The translations under genes were made by a program, and so were the position numbers. Shown piece by piece: positions 8,392 to 17,964 of a DNA stretch of 64,000 nucleotides. The notes beneath the pieces are model-generated. The model saw nothing but the letters and a program-made list of their open reading frames with translations. It was not told where the DNA came from and made no database searches. Source of the DNA: an uncultured Paracoccaceae bacterium (GTDB lineage: Bacteria; Pseudomonadota; Alphaproteobacteria; Rhodobacterales; Rhodobacteraceae); assembly GCA_943787985.1 (NCBI GenBank), contig CALSOO010000005.1, positions 186,001 through 250,000 on the forward strand, given 5' to 3'. How positions within the stretch are numbered: position 1 is the first letter of the stretch; each line of letters opens with the position of its first letter.

Positions 8392-10053
8392 TCACACAAA
8401 GTGACCGTGGCAGAACCACCCTGCCGACATCGCCCCGCCGTGCCCGTAAAACAGCCAAAGCCGTTCTCCGCGCTCTGTTTCCGTGACCCAGTAATCGCGT
8501 ATTCCTGTGCGCCAGTCAGGGTCATCCAGCCACCATTCGGGCGCGACCCGTTCTGGCCCGAAGGCGCGGATGCGGCGGTGCTCCCGCCCCCTCCAGCGAA
8601 AGGTTTCAGGCATTTGCGGCCCGTTTCCACCCTGCACCGGTTCGGGTTTCCACAACAGGATCGGGCGGGCGCTGCGTGATTTGGGCCATGCCTCCCCATA
8701 GGGTTCGGACCATGCGGCGGCCATGGGTTTCATTGTCTTTTCAGGGATGTGGCTAGAGGCGGGGTGCAACCGTGTGATGTTGTCCAGCCCCACGCGCGCG
8801 CCAAGCCGCCCGATCAGATCCACCACGTCTTGTTCTTTGGCCTGTTGGGCGCGGGCCTGCGCTCCTGCCCCAAGATGCCCCACCGCCGTACGCTCGTAGA
8901 TCGGCTCGTGCTGCACCGCTTCAAGGCGCAGCATATCGATGCCAAAGCCTGCGTCGATGTCATCGATTTTCAACGCAATCAGGGGCAGAATATGTGTAGG
9001 GTCATGGCTGGGCCGCGCCAGCCCCGCTTGCACCACTTCTGTTGTGTGATCGGCCCGAAACGCTTGCAGTTGCACCATCCGCGCCCCCCGCCCTTTGGCC
9101 TTTAACAGATCGCACAGCCGCTCCAGCAACCGTTCTGCCCCGGCCAACACGTCATCGGCCAGCCCGATCGGTTCCGGCAGGCTCATCCGTACCGCGAAAT
9201 AATGCGCAGGGCGTGCGGGGGAAACGGGTTCGGGTGCGCTGCCCATCGCCTGATCCAGCCGCATCACCAAACCCCGTCCGAACCGCCGCGCCAGTGCTGC
9301 GCGCGGTTGGCCCAGCACGTCACTGACGCGGCGCAACCCAAGGCGGGTCAGTTGCGCTGTTGTTTCAGGGTTTAACCGCAAGGCTGCCACAGGAAGCGGC
9401 CCCAGCGCGCTATAGGTTTGCCCCTGTGCGGCAATCCGGTGTTGCCCGTCCCCGCCCCCCAATCGCACAGCAGGTGCCGCCCCCCCTTTGGTCCAGTGTC
9501 GCCGTTTTGTGGCGCGGGATCGCGTCGCGCGGGCCTCTTGGTCAATCGCGTCGCCGCTGCGGTCCGACCCCGCCGCCTGTCCTGCATAGCGCGCCAGTGC
9601 CCATGCCGCCCCCCGCGTGTCGGCCAAGCCCAAACGCACGCTCAACCCCAGCCCTGTGCAATCGTCCTGGACCACTTCGATCAGCTTGTCTTCGCCCCCG
9701 AACAAATGCGCACAGCCTGTCAGGTCGATGACCAGCGCGTCGTCCCCTTCTTCGGCCACCCATGGGCTGAATTTGGACGCCCACCGCCGCAGCGCTGTCA
9801 AAAACTGTTGTTCTGCCAATAGGTTGCGTTCCCGCGTGATCAGCCCTACGCACATTGCGTGGGCGTCGCGCACAGGCTGCCCCATGTGCACTCCGCGCTG
9901 CTGCGCCGGCACACTGACCGAGCTGATGGACTGCATGTTGCCGTGTTCCGCCACCACCACAAACGGTTGCTCGCCCAGCGCGGGATCCACACGGATCAAC
10001 CGCTCTGCCCCCAAGCGGGGAAACCACAACGACAAGATACGACGCTCTGGCAT
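8392..10053 (-). CDS. imuB: ImuB, Y-family polymerase-like SOS mutagenesis protein
   Basis: 553-residue inactive Y-family polymerase that recruits DnaE2 and the beta clamp in damage-induced mutagenesis. The start RRILSLWFPRLGAERL and the segments VVAEHGNMQSISSVS, VIDLTGCAHLFGGEDKL and GLRRVSDVLGQPRAALARRFG are typical of ImuB, whose palm lacks the catalytic acids of true Y polymerases. A perfect LexA box begins 22 bases upstream of the start. The usual partners imuA and dnaE2 are not adjacent; dnaE2 is 28 kb away with its own LexA box and imuA was not found in the window. Confidence 0.93.
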   Translation of the reverse strand: MPERRILSLWFPRLGAERLIRVDPALGEQPFVVVAEHGNMQSISSVSVPAQQRGVHMGQPVRDAHAMCVGLITRERNLLAEQQFLTALRRWASKFSPWVAEEGDDALVIDLTGCAHLFGGEDKLIEVVQDDCTGLGLSVRLGLADTRGAAWALARYAGQAAGSDRSGDAIDQEARATRSRATKRRHWTKGGAAPAVRLGGGDGQHRIAAQGQTYSALGPLPVAALRLNPETTAQLTRLGLRRVSDVLGQPRAALARRFGRGLVMRLDQAMGSAPEPVSPARPAHYFAVRMSLPEPIGLADDVLAGAERLLERLCDLLKAKGRGARMVQLQAFRADHTTEVVQAGLARPSHDPTHILPLIALKIDDIDAGFGIDMLRLEAVQHEPIYERTAVGHLGAGAQARAQQAKEQDVVDLIGRLGARVGLDNITRLHPASSHIPEKTMKPMAAAWSEPYGEAWPKSRSARPILLWKPEPVQGGNGPQMPETFRWRGREHRRIRAFGPERVAPEWWLDDPDWRTGIRDYWVTETERGERLWLFYGHGGAMSAGWFCHGHFV

Positions 10054-10074
10054 AGCGCGCTTGGCCTCTTACAT

Positions 10075-10089
10075 GTTCATGAATTGTTC
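10075..10089. promoter_or_regulatory. LexA (SOS) box of imuB
   Basis: Perfect alphaproteobacterial LexA operator GTTC-N7-GTTC (GTTCATGAATTGTTC), 22 bases upstream of the imuB start on the transcribed side. Strong support for DNA-damage induction of imuB. Confidence 0.9.
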
Positions 10090-10149
10090 TCATTTAGATA
10101 CTCTGAGTCGCGTGCCGGAGTCGAGCCTGTTTTGTATCTAAAAAGGGGG

Positions 10150-10782
10150 TCAGGTTCCGTAGCGCGCCATGAACATGTCAACGGCGCTGTCCACAACGCG
10201 GTCGATTTCATCCTGCGTGATCACCTTGCTGACCCCGAACACCAGACGCGCCCAAATGTCGGCTTTGCACAGCTCCCCGAACTGGTCCGCCGCCAACACA
10301 AGGTCTTCTATTTCCAGTTCATTGCGTGCAATCGCGTCCAGAAAGTAATCCGCCATTTCGCGCCGCATCACTTCAGGCCCGGAGGCGTAGAACGCTTGCC
10401 CGATTTCCGGAAACCGGTCGGATTCCCCAACACACATGCGGAAAATCTGTTGTCCAAACGTCGAGGTGATAAAGCCCACAAAGTGGCGCCCCACTTGCCG
10501 CAGCACTTGGCGCGGCGGGGCGGATTTGTCGATGTTGTGGATCGCATCGCTGGCTTGGCGCACGCATTCTGTTGTCGCCACTTCCATGAACAGCAGTCGT
10601 TTGTCGGGGAAATAGCTGTAAAGCGTCGCCTTGCTCACTCCGGCCACCCGCGCGATTTCATCCACGCTGGCCCCCTCGAAACCGTCCGCCATGAAGACGG
10701 ATCGCGCGCCTTCGAGCACTTGATCGAACTTGCGTCCTTTGCGGATGATCTGTGCTGTGCCGGTCATGGGTTCTATATTCAT
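10150..10782 (-). CDS. TetR/AcrR family transcriptional regulator
   Basis: About 210-residue repressor. N-terminal TetR HTH: GARSVFMADGFEGASVDEIARVAGVSKATLYSYFPDKRLLF; the rest is a helical ligand-binding domain (FGQQIFRMCVGESDRFPEIGQAFY is the TetR C-terminal AefR-like pattern). The frame extends to a GTG at 10809, but that codon lies inside a palindrome that looks like its operator, so the ATG at 10782 or 10767 is preferred. It is divergent from an AEC transporter gene starting at 10891 and probably controls it and itself. Confidence 0.9.
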   Translation of the reverse strand: MNIEPMTGTAQIIRKGRKFDQVLEGARSVFMADGFEGASVDEIARVAGVSKATLYSYFPDKRLLFMEVATTECVRQASDAIHNIDKSAPPRQVLRQVGRHFVGFITSTFGQQIFRMCVGESDRFPEIGQAFYASGPEVMRREMADYFLDAIARNELEIEDLVLAADQFGELCKADIWARLVFGVSKVITQDEIDRVVDSAVDMFMARYGT

Positions 10783-10792
10783 AAAGCGAACA

Positions 10793-10808
10793 TAAACCGA
10801 TTGGTTCA
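10793..10808. promoter_or_regulatory. Candidate TetR operator
   Basis: Imperfect 16-bp inverted repeat TGAACCAATCGGTTTA (minus strand; arms TGAACC/GGTTTA, one mismatch) between the TetR gene and the divergent transporter gene. The GAACC-N4-GGTT form is common among AcrR/TetR operators. Confidence 0.6.
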
Positions 10809-10890
10809 CTTTTACACAGGGAAAAAGAACGCCCTTGCGTCAGGCGTACTTCACCTTGAGCAATCCGGTACGCCAAGCTATCACTCTTTC

Positions 10891-11820
10891 ATGCTGGCCA
10901 TCTTCCTCAAAACCCTGCCCTTCTTTGCGATCATCGCATTGGGATATGCGGCCGGGCGCACCAAATTCTTTTCTGAAGAAGCCACCGCCTATCTGACAAA
11001 ATTCGTCTTTTACTTTGCCCTGTCGGCCATGATCTTTCGCTTTGCGGCCAATCTGTCCTTGGCCGAGGTGTGGGACACCCGCCTTGTGATGGGTTATTTG
11101 TGGGCCACCGCCTTTGTCTACGGCATTGCCACTTTTGTCGGGTTTATGCGCAAGCTCGATGTCCCCACCGCCGCCATCGAGGCCCAATGCGCGGTCATCG
11201 GCAACATCGGATTTCTGGGCATACCGATGCTGACCCTGCTGTTGGGAGAGGCCGCTGTTGGTCCCATCATGATGATGCTGGCCGTTGATCTCATCATCTT
11301 TTCTTCGTTGATTGTCATTCTTATCACAGGCTCCCGTGACGGGCGCATGTCCTTTGATGCCATCAAGATGGTGGGTTTGGGCCTTGTCAAAAACCCGATG
11401 ATTGTGGCGATGTCCCTGGGGTTGCTTGTCTCTGGCTTGAGCCTGCCGATCCCGACCCCCGTCAACGAATTCCTTGCCCTTTTGGGCGGCGCCGCCACCC
11501 CTGGTGCATTGTTTGCCATCGGGGCGTCGCTGGCCTCCAAATCCGCTGAGCGTCTGGAAGTTGCGGGCTGGCTAACCTTTTGCAAACTGGTGCTGCACCC
11601 TGCTTTCATCGCCTTTGCCGCTTTGGTGTTATTTCCGGTCGATGCTTATACGGCGAGCGTCATGATCGCGGCCTCTGCCCTGCCTGTGGCGGGCAATGTG
11701 TATATGCTGGCCCAGCACTACGGCGTCGCGCCACAACGGGTGTCTGCCGCCATTCTGGTGTCCACCGCCATCAGCATTGTGACTGTCAGCCTTGTTATCG
11801 CGTGGGTTAGCACCCTCTAA
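10891..11820 (+). CDS. AEC family (auxin efflux carrier-like) transporter
   Basis: 309-residue inner-membrane carrier with about ten hydrophobic segments, beginning MLAIFLKTLPFFAIIALGYAAGR. The family motifs are the N-terminal ALGYAAGRTKFF and the Asn/Gly-rich breaks AVIGNIGFLGIPM and, near the C-terminus, SALPVAGNVYMLAQHYG, the latter matching the conserved P-x-x-x-N-x-x-x-x-A element. Substrates of the family are mostly organic anions; none can be named here. Divergent from the TetR gene across a candidate operator. A much longer frame opening at 9859 runs antisense through imuB and tetR and is not real upstream of 10891. Confidence 0.92.
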   Translation: MLAIFLKTLPFFAIIALGYAAGRTKFFSEEATAYLTKFVFYFALSAMIFRFAANLSLAEVWDTRLVMGYLWATAFVYGIATFVGFMRKLDVPTAAIEAQCAVIGNIGFLGIPMLTLLLGEAAVGPIMMMLAVDLIIFSSLIVILITGSRDGRMSFDAIKMVGLGLVKNPMIVAMSLGLLVSGLSLPIPTPVNEFLALLGGAATPGALFAIGASLASKSAERLEVAGWLTFCKLVLHPAFIAFAALVLFPVDAYTASVMIAASALPVAGNVYMLAQHYGVAPQRVSAAILVSTAISIVTVSLVIAWVSTL

Positions 11821-11918
11821 ACGACTTTTCGCCATAAACGCCCCGTGAGAGCCACCCTGCACTTTACGCATGCGCGTCCCCGCGTTAGCGATGCTGCATC
11901 ACCACAAGGAGAACGCGC

Positions 11919-12752
11919 ATGAAAACCATTTCCGAAAACGCCTGCTTTGGCGGCACCCAAGGCGTCTATAGCCATGCATCCGATGCCTGCGCTTGCGAGA
12001 TGACATTCGGTGTGTTTCTGCCCGAAGAGGCAAAGGACGGTCCCGTTCCGGTGTTGTGGTATTTGTCGGGTCTGACCTGCACCCATGAAAACGCAATGAC
12101 CAAGGCGGGCGCCCAAGCGTGGGCCGCCGAACATGGCATCGCGTTGATCTTTCCCGACACGTCCCCGCGCGGCGATGATGTGGCGGATGATGAGGCCTAT
12201 GACCTGGGCAAAGGCGCTGGATTTTATGTGGACGCCACCCAACAGCCATGGGCCCCGCATTTCCAGATGTGGACTTATGTGACCAAAGAACTCCCTGCCT
12301 TGATCGGTGAGAATTTCAGCATCGACATGACCCGTCAGGGAATCACCGGCCACTCGATGGGTGGACACGGCGCGTTGACGATGGCGATGGCCTTGCCAGA
12401 ACAATATGTTTCGGTGTCGGCTTTCGCGCCGATCTGTAACCCCACCGCCGCCGATTGGGGCCGTAAACAACTCGGCGCCTATTTGGGCGATGATGAAACC
12501 ACATGGGCCGCCCATGATGCGACCCTGATGATGGAGCGTTCGGGCTTCAACGGCCCTGTCCTGATCGACACCGGCACCAACGACCAGTTCATCGACCTTC
12601 TCAAACCCGAAGCGCTGGCAGCCGCCATTGCCACCAAGCGTCAACAGGCCATCGTGCGTCTGCAACCGGGTTACGATCACAGCTATTTCTTTGTCTCCAC
12701 CTTTATGGAAGACCACGTGGCCTTCCACGCTCAAGCCCTCTACGCGGAGTAA
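11919..12752 (+). CDS. fghA: S-formylglutathione hydrolase
   Basis: Hydrolyses S-formylglutathione to formate and glutathione, last step of glutathione-dependent formaldehyde oxidation. 277 residues, full length. Motifs: PVLWYLSGLTCTHENAMTKAG (oxyanion side), nucleophile Ser in GHSMGGHGALT (about residue 147), Asp in IDTGTNDQFID and His in GYDHSYFFVSTF. The start has a strong ribosome site AAGGAG. It precedes the transhydrogenase gene by 3 bases, so the two share a transcript; the formaldehyde dehydrogenase gene is not in the window. Confidence 0.96.
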   Translation: MKTISENACFGGTQGVYSHASDACACEMTFGVFLPEEAKDGPVPVLWYLSGLTCTHENAMTKAGAQAWAAEHGIALIFPDTSPRGDDVADDEAYDLGKGAGFYVDATQQPWAPHFQMWTYVTKELPALIGENFSIDMTRQGITGHSMGGHGALTMAMALPEQYVSVSAFAPICNPTAADWGRKQLGAYLGDDETTWAAHDATLMMERSGFNGPVLIDTGTNDQFIDLLKPEALAAAIATKRQQAIVRLQPGYDHSYFFVSTFMEDHVAFHAQALYAE

Positions 12753-12755
12753 TTC

Positions 12756-14189
12756 ATGGCCCATTATGACCTTATCATCATCGGTTCCGGCCCTTCGGGA
12801 CGCGCGGCTGCTATTCAGGCCGGCAAGCTCAAACGCAAAGTGCTTGTCATTGACCGCAAGGACCGGTTGGGCGGCGTGTCGGTGCACACTGGCACGATCC
12901 CGTCCAAAACCTTGCGCGAAACGGTGTTGAATTTGTCAGGGTGGCGCGAGCGCAGTTTTTACGGCCGCTCTTACCGCGTGAAACAAGAGATCAAAGCCGA
13001 AGACCTCAAGGGCCGTTTGCACATGACCCTCGATCACGAGGTCGATGTGCTGGAACACCAGTTCAACCGCAACCACGTGGAAACCGTGAACGGCACTGCC
13101 CATTTCATCGACGCCAACACCGTCGAGGTGGCAACCGAAGCGGGTGAAACCACGACTCTGACGGCCGAAAAGTTCCTGATCGCCACTGGCACAAAAACCT
13201 ATCGCCCTGATTATATGCCGTTCAACGGCACCACGATCCTCGACAGTGACGAGTTTCTGGATATGGAGCAGTTGCCCCGCAGTCTCGTCGTTGTGGGCGC
13301 AGGCGTCATCGGGGTGGAATATGCATCGATGTTTGCGGCTCTGGACATCTCCGTCACCTTGATTGAACCGCGTGAGACTTTCCTTGATTTCATCGACAAA
13401 GGGATCATTCAGGACTTCACCCACCAGATCAAGGAAAACGGGTTGGATCTGCGCCTTGGCTCAGCCATCGCAACGGTTGAGGACGCAGGTACCCATGTCG
13501 AAGTGACGTTGGAAAACGGCCGCCATGTGCGCGCCGAGATGTTGTTGTTCGCGGCAGGGCGCATGGGCGCCACCGAAAAGTTGAAACCCGAAGCGGCAGG
13601 GCTGGAAACAGACCACCGTGGCCGCCTCGAGGTGGATCGCAAGACCTACCAAACCAGCGTCCCCCACATTTACGCCACGGGCGATGTCATCGGGCATCCT
13701 TCGCTGGCGTCCACGTCAGGGCAACAAGGGCGCGTTGCTGCCTGTCATGCTCTGGACACCCCGACCTTGCCCGAAAGCGCATGGTTTCCGTATGGCATCT
13801 ATTCAGTCCCCGAAATTTCCACCTGCGGCATGTCCGAAGAGGAAATGCAGGAGCGCGAGATCCCCTACGAGATCGGGGAGGCCCGCTTTCGCGAGACCTC
13901 CCGCGGGCACATCATGGGGCTGGAACACGGGATGCTGAAGATGCTCGTGTCTTTGAAAACCCGCCGTGTTTTGGGGGTCCAGATCGTTGGCGAAGGCGCC
14001 ACAGAGCTGATCCACATCGCCCAAGCCGTGTTGAACCTGAAGGGCACTGTGGATTATTTCGTCCAGAACACCTTTAACTACCCGACCCTTGCAGAGGCGT
14101 ATAAAATCGCAGGATTGGACGCCTTTAACCGCATGCCGATCCCTGAAGAATTCAAAGCCCCCGACAAAAAGAAAAAGACCAGGAAATGA
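12756..14189 (+). CDS. sthA: Si-specific NAD(P)+ transhydrogenase (soluble)
   Basis: FAD flavoprotein exchanging reducing equivalents between NADPH and NAD+. 477 residues. N-terminal FAD motif [21 protein letters not shown], then [17 protein letters not shown]: the redox-active Cys pair of lipoamide-dehydrogenase relatives is absent, as expected for SthA. The NAD(P) Rossmann motif is [21 protein letters not shown], and the C-terminal dimerisation domain ends [21 protein letters not shown] Lys-rich tail (DKKKKTRK) closes it. Located 3 bases after fghA and overlapping the next gene by ATGA. Confidence 0.95.
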   Translation: MAHYDLIIIGSGPSGRAAAIQAGKLKRKVLVIDRKDRLGGVSVHTGTIPSKTLRETVLNLSGWRERSFYGRSYRVKQEIKAEDLKGRLHMTLDHEVDVLEHQFNRNHVETVNGTAHFIDANTVEVATEAGETTTLTAEKFLIATGTKTYRPDYMPFNGTTILDSDEFLDMEQLPRSLVVVGAGVIGVEYASMFAALDISVTLIEPRETFLDFIDKGIIQDFTHQIKENGLDLRLGSAIATVEDAGTHVEVTLENGRHVRAEMLLFAAGRMGATEKLKPEAAGLETDHRGRLEVDRKTYQTSVPHIYATGDVIGHPSLASTSGQQGRVAACHALDTPTLPESAWFPYGIYSVPEISTCGMSEEEMQEREIPYEIGEARFRETSRGHIMGLEHGMLKMLVSLKTRRVLGVQIVGEGATELIHIAQAVLNLKGTVDYFVQNTFNYPTLAEAYKIAGLDAFNRMPIPEEFKAPDKKKKTRK

Positions 14190-14635
14190 GCCTTTATATC
14201 GACGCGGACGCCTGCCCCGTAAAGGAAGAAGCCGAGCGCGTTGCGACCCGCCACAAGTGCCAGATGTACGTGGTTTCTAACGGGGGGTTGCGCCCGTCAC
14301 AAAACCCGTTGGTGGAAAATGTGATCGTGGACGCAGGCCCCGACGTGGCCGACATGTGGATTGCGGACCGCTGTGGGCCGGGCGATGTGGTGGTGACAGG
14401 CGACATCCCGTTGGCCGCGAAATGCGTTGAGGCCGGCGCGCGGGTTCTGAAGCACAACGGCGAAGCGTTGACAGCCGCCAACATCGGAAACGTGTTGGCC
14501 ACGCGCGATCTGATGACAGACTTGCGCGCCGCCGACCCCTTTCGCCAAGGCGGCGGAAAAGGGTTCACCAAGGCAGATCGCTCAAGGTTTCTGGAAGCGT
14601 TAGAGCGCGAAATGCGCGCGGCCCAAAAGGGATAG
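14186..14635 (+). CDS. YaiI/YqxD family protein (DUF188)
   Basis: 149-residue cytosolic protein of the YaiI/YqxD family, a PIN-related fold of unknown biochemical role. Conserved elements: [16 protein letters not shown] at the N-terminus, [37 protein letters not shown] and the C-terminal [24 protein letters not shown]. The start overlaps the sthA stop by four bases, so it belongs to the fghA-sthA operon. Confidence 0.93.
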   Translation: MSLYIDADACPVKEEAERVATRHKCQMYVVSNGGLRPSQNPLVENVIVDAGPDVADMWIADRCGPGDVVVTGDIPLAAKCVEAGARVLKHNGEALTAANIGNVLATRDLMTDLRAADPFRQGGGKGFTKADRSRFLEALEREMRAAQKG

Positions 14636-14761
14636 GCAGGGCGATCTGCAATCATCCTGTCAGACACGGCAAGGTCGAATTGAAACGTTGCGCGGCTGAT
14701 CTATCTATTTGAAACATCGCAGTGTTTTCTGCCTCCCCACGTCCAACAAAGGTTTCCGCCA

Positions 14762-15370
14762 ATGAAAACGATCGCAGCGCTGGTATTCCGCGGCTTTGAA
14801 ACGCTTGATTACTTTGGCCCTATCGAAATGTTGGGCGGATTTGGAACAGAGACCCGGATCATCACAGTCGCCAAACAAAGCGCGCCAGTGCCAAGTTGCC
14901 ATGGCCAGCGGATCGTCGTGGACAAGACGATCTTTGAAACGACCGACTATGATTTGCTGTTCATTCCCGGCGGCGATGCCGCCCTGACCGAGGGCAAAGA
15001 CGAAGAATTGCTCCAATGGATCCGCGACGTATCTGCACATGCGGAAAAGGTGATGGCGGTCTGCACAGGGACGATATTGTTGGGCATGACCGGTCTTTTG
15101 GACGGGCGCAAAGCCACCACCAATAAAATGGATTTCACCGGCACGATCCACCACGCCCCCAAGGTAGAGTGGGTGAAAGAGGCGCGCTGGGTCGAGGATG
15201 GCAAATTCTTTACCTCATCCGGTGTTTCGGCTGGCATGGATATGGCGCTGGCGGTCATGGCCAACCTGTTTGGAATGGAGATGGCGGATCGACTGGCCCT
15301 TGGCAGCGAATACGAATGGCACAAGGACTCCACGCGTGATCCATTCGCGAAATTGGCGGGTTTGGTCTAA
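14762..15370 (+). CDS. DJ-1/PfpI family protein
   Basis: 202-residue class I glutamine-amidotransferase-like protein. The nucleophile elbow is AVCTGTILLGMTGLLDGRKATTN with Cys at about residue 101, and the acidic residue usually lying near it is in DYFGPIEMLGGFG at the N-terminus. SSGVSAGMDMALAVMANLFG is typical of the isonitrile-hydratase/AraC-associated branch, but no HTH domain is present. It is transcribed alone. The chemical activity cannot be told from sequence. Confidence 0.9.
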   Translation: MKTIAALVFRGFETLDYFGPIEMLGGFGTETRIITVAKQSAPVPSCHGQRIVVDKTIFETTDYDLLFIPGGDAALTEGKDEELLQWIRDVSAHAEKVMAVCTGTILLGMTGLLDGRKATTNKMDFTGTIHHAPKVEWVKEARWVEDGKFFTSSGVSAGMDMALAVMANLFGMEMADRLALGSEYEWHKDSTRDPFAKLAGLV

Positions 15371-15506
15371 GAGAGTTGGGTATTGGCGCTTGTAAAGCAA
15401 AAGCCCGCGTTTGACGGGATCACATTTCCCCCAAAGGTTAACAATCACAGATTGACCTTTTTCTGTTTCCGCGTGACTCTCTGCCAAAGCCACAAAGGAT
15501 ACCGCG

Positions 15507-16127
15507 ATGCCCATCAAAGCTGTCATATTTGATATCGGAAACGTTCTTATCGGCTGGCAACCGGAGGACTTCTTTGACAGCGTGATTGGCGAAGATCGGC
15601 GGCGCGGTTTTTTTGCGGCCGTGGATCTGCACGGCATGAACGACAAGATCGATGCCGGCGCAAATTTCCACGACACTTTGGAGCAAACCGCCAAGGACAA
15701 TCCCGATTGGGCCACAGAGATCACCATTTGGCATGAGCGCTGGATCGATATGGCAGCCCCCTTGATCCCCCATTCCGAACGCTTGATGTATGCCTTGCAG
15801 GCCAAGGGCATCCCTGTTTTCTCCCTCACCAACTTTGGCATTCAGACCTATGATCTGGCCGCGCAGTCCTATCCGTTTATGCGCAAGTTTGATCGTGATT
15901 TCATCTCGGGCCACATGGGCGTCATCAAACCCGATCCGGTGATTTACCAAATGCTCGAAGATGAATCCGGCCTGTCGGGAGATGCTTTGATTTTCGCCGA
16001 TGACCGACAGGACAATATCGACGCGGCCAATGCCCGTGGCTGGCGCACCCATCTGTTTGAAGGCCCCCAAGGCTGGGCAGACCGTTTGGTGTCCGAGGGG
16101 CTATTGAGCAAAGCCGAGGCAGCATGA
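15507..16127 (+). CDS. HAD-superfamily hydrolase, subfamily IA
   Basis: 206-residue cytosolic phosphatase-like enzyme. Motif I is FDIGNVLIGWQPEDFF (Asp nucleophile followed by Gly instead of a second Asp, as in the YihX-like branch), motif II is SLTNFG, motif III lysine lies in MGVIKPDPVIYQ, and motif IV is IFADDRQDNIDAANARGW. Its stop overlaps the start of the ornithine-cyclodeaminase-like gene by ATGA, giving a three-gene operon with the alpha/beta hydrolase. Confidence 0.92.
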   Translation: MPIKAVIFDIGNVLIGWQPEDFFDSVIGEDRRRGFFAAVDLHGMNDKIDAGANFHDTLEQTAKDNPDWATEITIWHERWIDMAAPLIPHSERLMYALQAKGIPVFSLTNFGIQTYDLAAQSYPFMRKFDRDFISGHMGVIKPDPVIYQMLEDESGLSGDALIFADDRQDNIDAANARGWRTHLFEGPQGWADRLVSEGLLSKAEAA

Positions 16128-17041
16128 CCTCGATCCCGTTCATTCCCTTCGCCGAGGGCGAGGCCCTGCTTGACTGGATCGGCCTGACGGACGCGCTGAT
16201 GGCGGGTCATACCCTTCCAAAAGCCGAGATTGGCGACACGTTTTTATACCGTGACCCTGATACTTTGCTCAGCCGCGCGGCGTGGATTGACGGCCTTGGC
16301 ATGGCTGTGAAAACCGCCACTGTCTTTCCACGCAATCCCGCCAAAGGCGCACCGATGATCAATGGCGGCGTCAACTTGTATTCTGACGCGGATGGCACTT
16401 TGGAGGCGATTTTGGATTTCCATTTGGTGACAAAGTGGAAGACCGCCGGCGACAGTTTGACGGCCGCCCGTCGTCTTGCCCGTCCAGACAGCCGCAACAT
16501 TCTGATCGTGGGCGCAGGCACTGTCGGGCGCAATTTGCACAGCGCTTATGCGGCAGCGTTTCCGCAGGCGGTCTTCACCGTCTGGAACCGCACCCGCGCC
16601 AATGCTGACGCCATGGCCGCAGAGATTGACGGCATGACAGTCGCTGATGATCTGGAGGTCGCCGTCGGGCGCGCTGACATCATCACCTGCGCCACCATGT
16701 CCACCACTCCTGTGATCAATGGCGCCTGGCTGCGCCCTGGCCAACACGTTGATCTGATTGGCGCCTATCGCCCTGACATGCGCGAGGCCAACGACACCGC
16801 CCTGCACCGCGCCCGTGTGTTTGTGGACAGCTACGACACCACGGTCGGCCACATCGGAGAGCTCAAAATCCCGATCAAAGCGGGCAATTTTGCGCCATCC
16901 GATATTGTGGCCGATTACTATCAGCCCGAAGCCTTTGTGCGTACCTCAGAGGAGGAAATCACCCTGTTCAAAAATGGCGGTGGTGCCCATCTTGATCTGA
17001 TGACCAGCCGTTACATCCTTGAGCGGTGGCGCACGAAGTGA
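16124..17041 (+). CDS. Ornithine cyclodeaminase/mu-crystallin family protein
   Basis: 305-residue NAD(P)-binding enzyme. The Rossmann motif is NILIVGAGTVGRNLHSAYAAAFP, followed by VWNRTRANADAMAAE and CATMSTTPVINGAWLRPGQHVDLIGAYRPDMREAN, the standard OCD/mu-crystallin pattern. The N-terminal half carries AVKTATVFPRNPAKGAPMINGGVNLY. Members include ornithine cyclodeaminases, ketimine reductases and alanine dehydrogenases, so the substrate is open. It overlaps both neighbours (ATGA at its start, GTGA at its end). Confidence 0.93.
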   Translation: MTSIPFIPFAEGEALLDWIGLTDALMAGHTLPKAEIGDTFLYRDPDTLLSRAAWIDGLGMAVKTATVFPRNPAKGAPMINGGVNLYSDADGTLEAILDFHLVTKWKTAGDSLTAARRLARPDSRNILIVGAGTVGRNLHSAYAAAFPQAVFTVWNRTRANADAMAAEIDGMTVADDLEVAVGRADIITCATMSTTPVINGAWLRPGQHVDLIGAYRPDMREANDTALHRARVFVDSYDTTVGHIGELKIPIKAGNFAPSDIVADYYQPEAFVRTSEEEITLFKNGGGAHLDLMTSRYILERWRTK

Positions 17042-17964
17042 GCATTTTCATCATTCTGATCGCTATTGCATTGGTCGCCATTCCCCGCGTCATCGAAGCT
17101 TCGCGCGATCCGATGGACGACGCCGCGCGCAAAGACGCATTGGGTGAGTTTGCCACCTTGTCTCAGGGTATCACACATTACAGCTGGTTCGGCCCTGCGC
17201 GTGGCCCTGTTGTGGTGTGCATCCACGGCCTGACGACCCCGTCGTTTGTGTGGCTCAGCATGGTCAAAGGGCTGTCGTTGATGGGGTTTCGTGTCCTCAT
17301 CTATGACCTGTACGGGCGCGGATTTTCGGACAAAGTGTCGGGCAAACAAGACGCCGCGTTCTTTATGACCCAGTTGAATGACCTGTTGGCACACGAACGG
17401 GTTGGTGGGGATGTGACCCTGATCGGCTATTCTATGGGCGGGGCAATTGCGACCCTGTTTGCGGCGGGCAATACGGGCAAAGTGCGCCAGTTGATCCTGC
17501 TCGCTCCAGCAGGCATGGGCACAGTCGCCAGTCCCATTGTCAACTTCATCGCCAAGACCCCTATGTTGGGCGACTGGCTGATGCTGGCCTTGTATCCCGG
17601 CAGTTTGCGCCGCGGCATCAAGGCAGAGCGCGCAATCCCCTCTACCGTGGACGGGATTTATGACCTTCAGGCCAAAGAACTGGAATTTCGCGGTTTTGTC
17701 CCTGCGGTTCTGGCCAGTCTGCGCGGCGTCTTATGGCGCGCTCTGAAGGACGAACATCAAGCGATCCACCGCGCTGGTATTCCTGTGCTGTCGATCTGGG
17801 GCGGTGCGGACACGGTCATCCCGATTGCTGCAGTCGGGACCCTTGCTGAATGGTCGCGCAATGCCACTCAAGAGGTGCTGGAGGACGCAGGCCATGGCCT
17901 CACTTACACCCACACCGAAGACGTGCTGCGCATCATTCGGGAGAACCTCCCAACCGCACGTTAA
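17038..17964 (+). CDS. Alpha/beta hydrolase with N-terminal membrane anchor
   Basis: About 308 residues. Starts with a hydrophobic segment IFIILIAIALVAIPRVI, probably a membrane anchor. The hydrolase domain shows VVVCIHGLTTPSFVW (oxyanion HG), nucleophile Ser in GYSMGGAIATLFAA, acid in WGGADTVIP and His in EDAGHGLTYTH. Start candidates are GTG 17038 (GTGA overlap with the previous stop) and GTG 17026. Its stop codon overlaps the convergent MFS gene stop by four bases. Substrate unknown. Confidence 0.88.
   Translation: MSIFIILIAIALVAIPRVIEASRDPMDDAARKDALGEFATLSQGITHYSWFGPARGPVVVCIHGLTTPSFVWLSMVKGLSLMGFRVLIYDLYGRGFSDKVSGKQDAAFFMTQLNDLLAHERVGGDVTLIGYSMGGAIATLFAAGNTGKVRQLILLAPAGMGTVASPIVNFIAKTPMLGDWLMLALYPGSLRRGIKAERAIPSTVDGIYDLQAKELEFRGFVPAVLASLRGVLWRALKDEHQAIHRAGIPVLSIWGGADTVIPIAAVGTLAEWSRNATQEVLEDAGHGLTYTHTEDVLRIIRENLPTAR

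Noticed and set aside
9859-10890. Long N-terminal extension of the AEC transporter frame
   Set aside because: The extension is antisense to imuB and tetR; the transporter family starts at the ATG at 10891.
11817-12887. 356-codon minus-strand frame opposite S-formylglutathione hydrolase
   Set aside because: Shadow of a gene with a full catalytic triad; no family resemblance.
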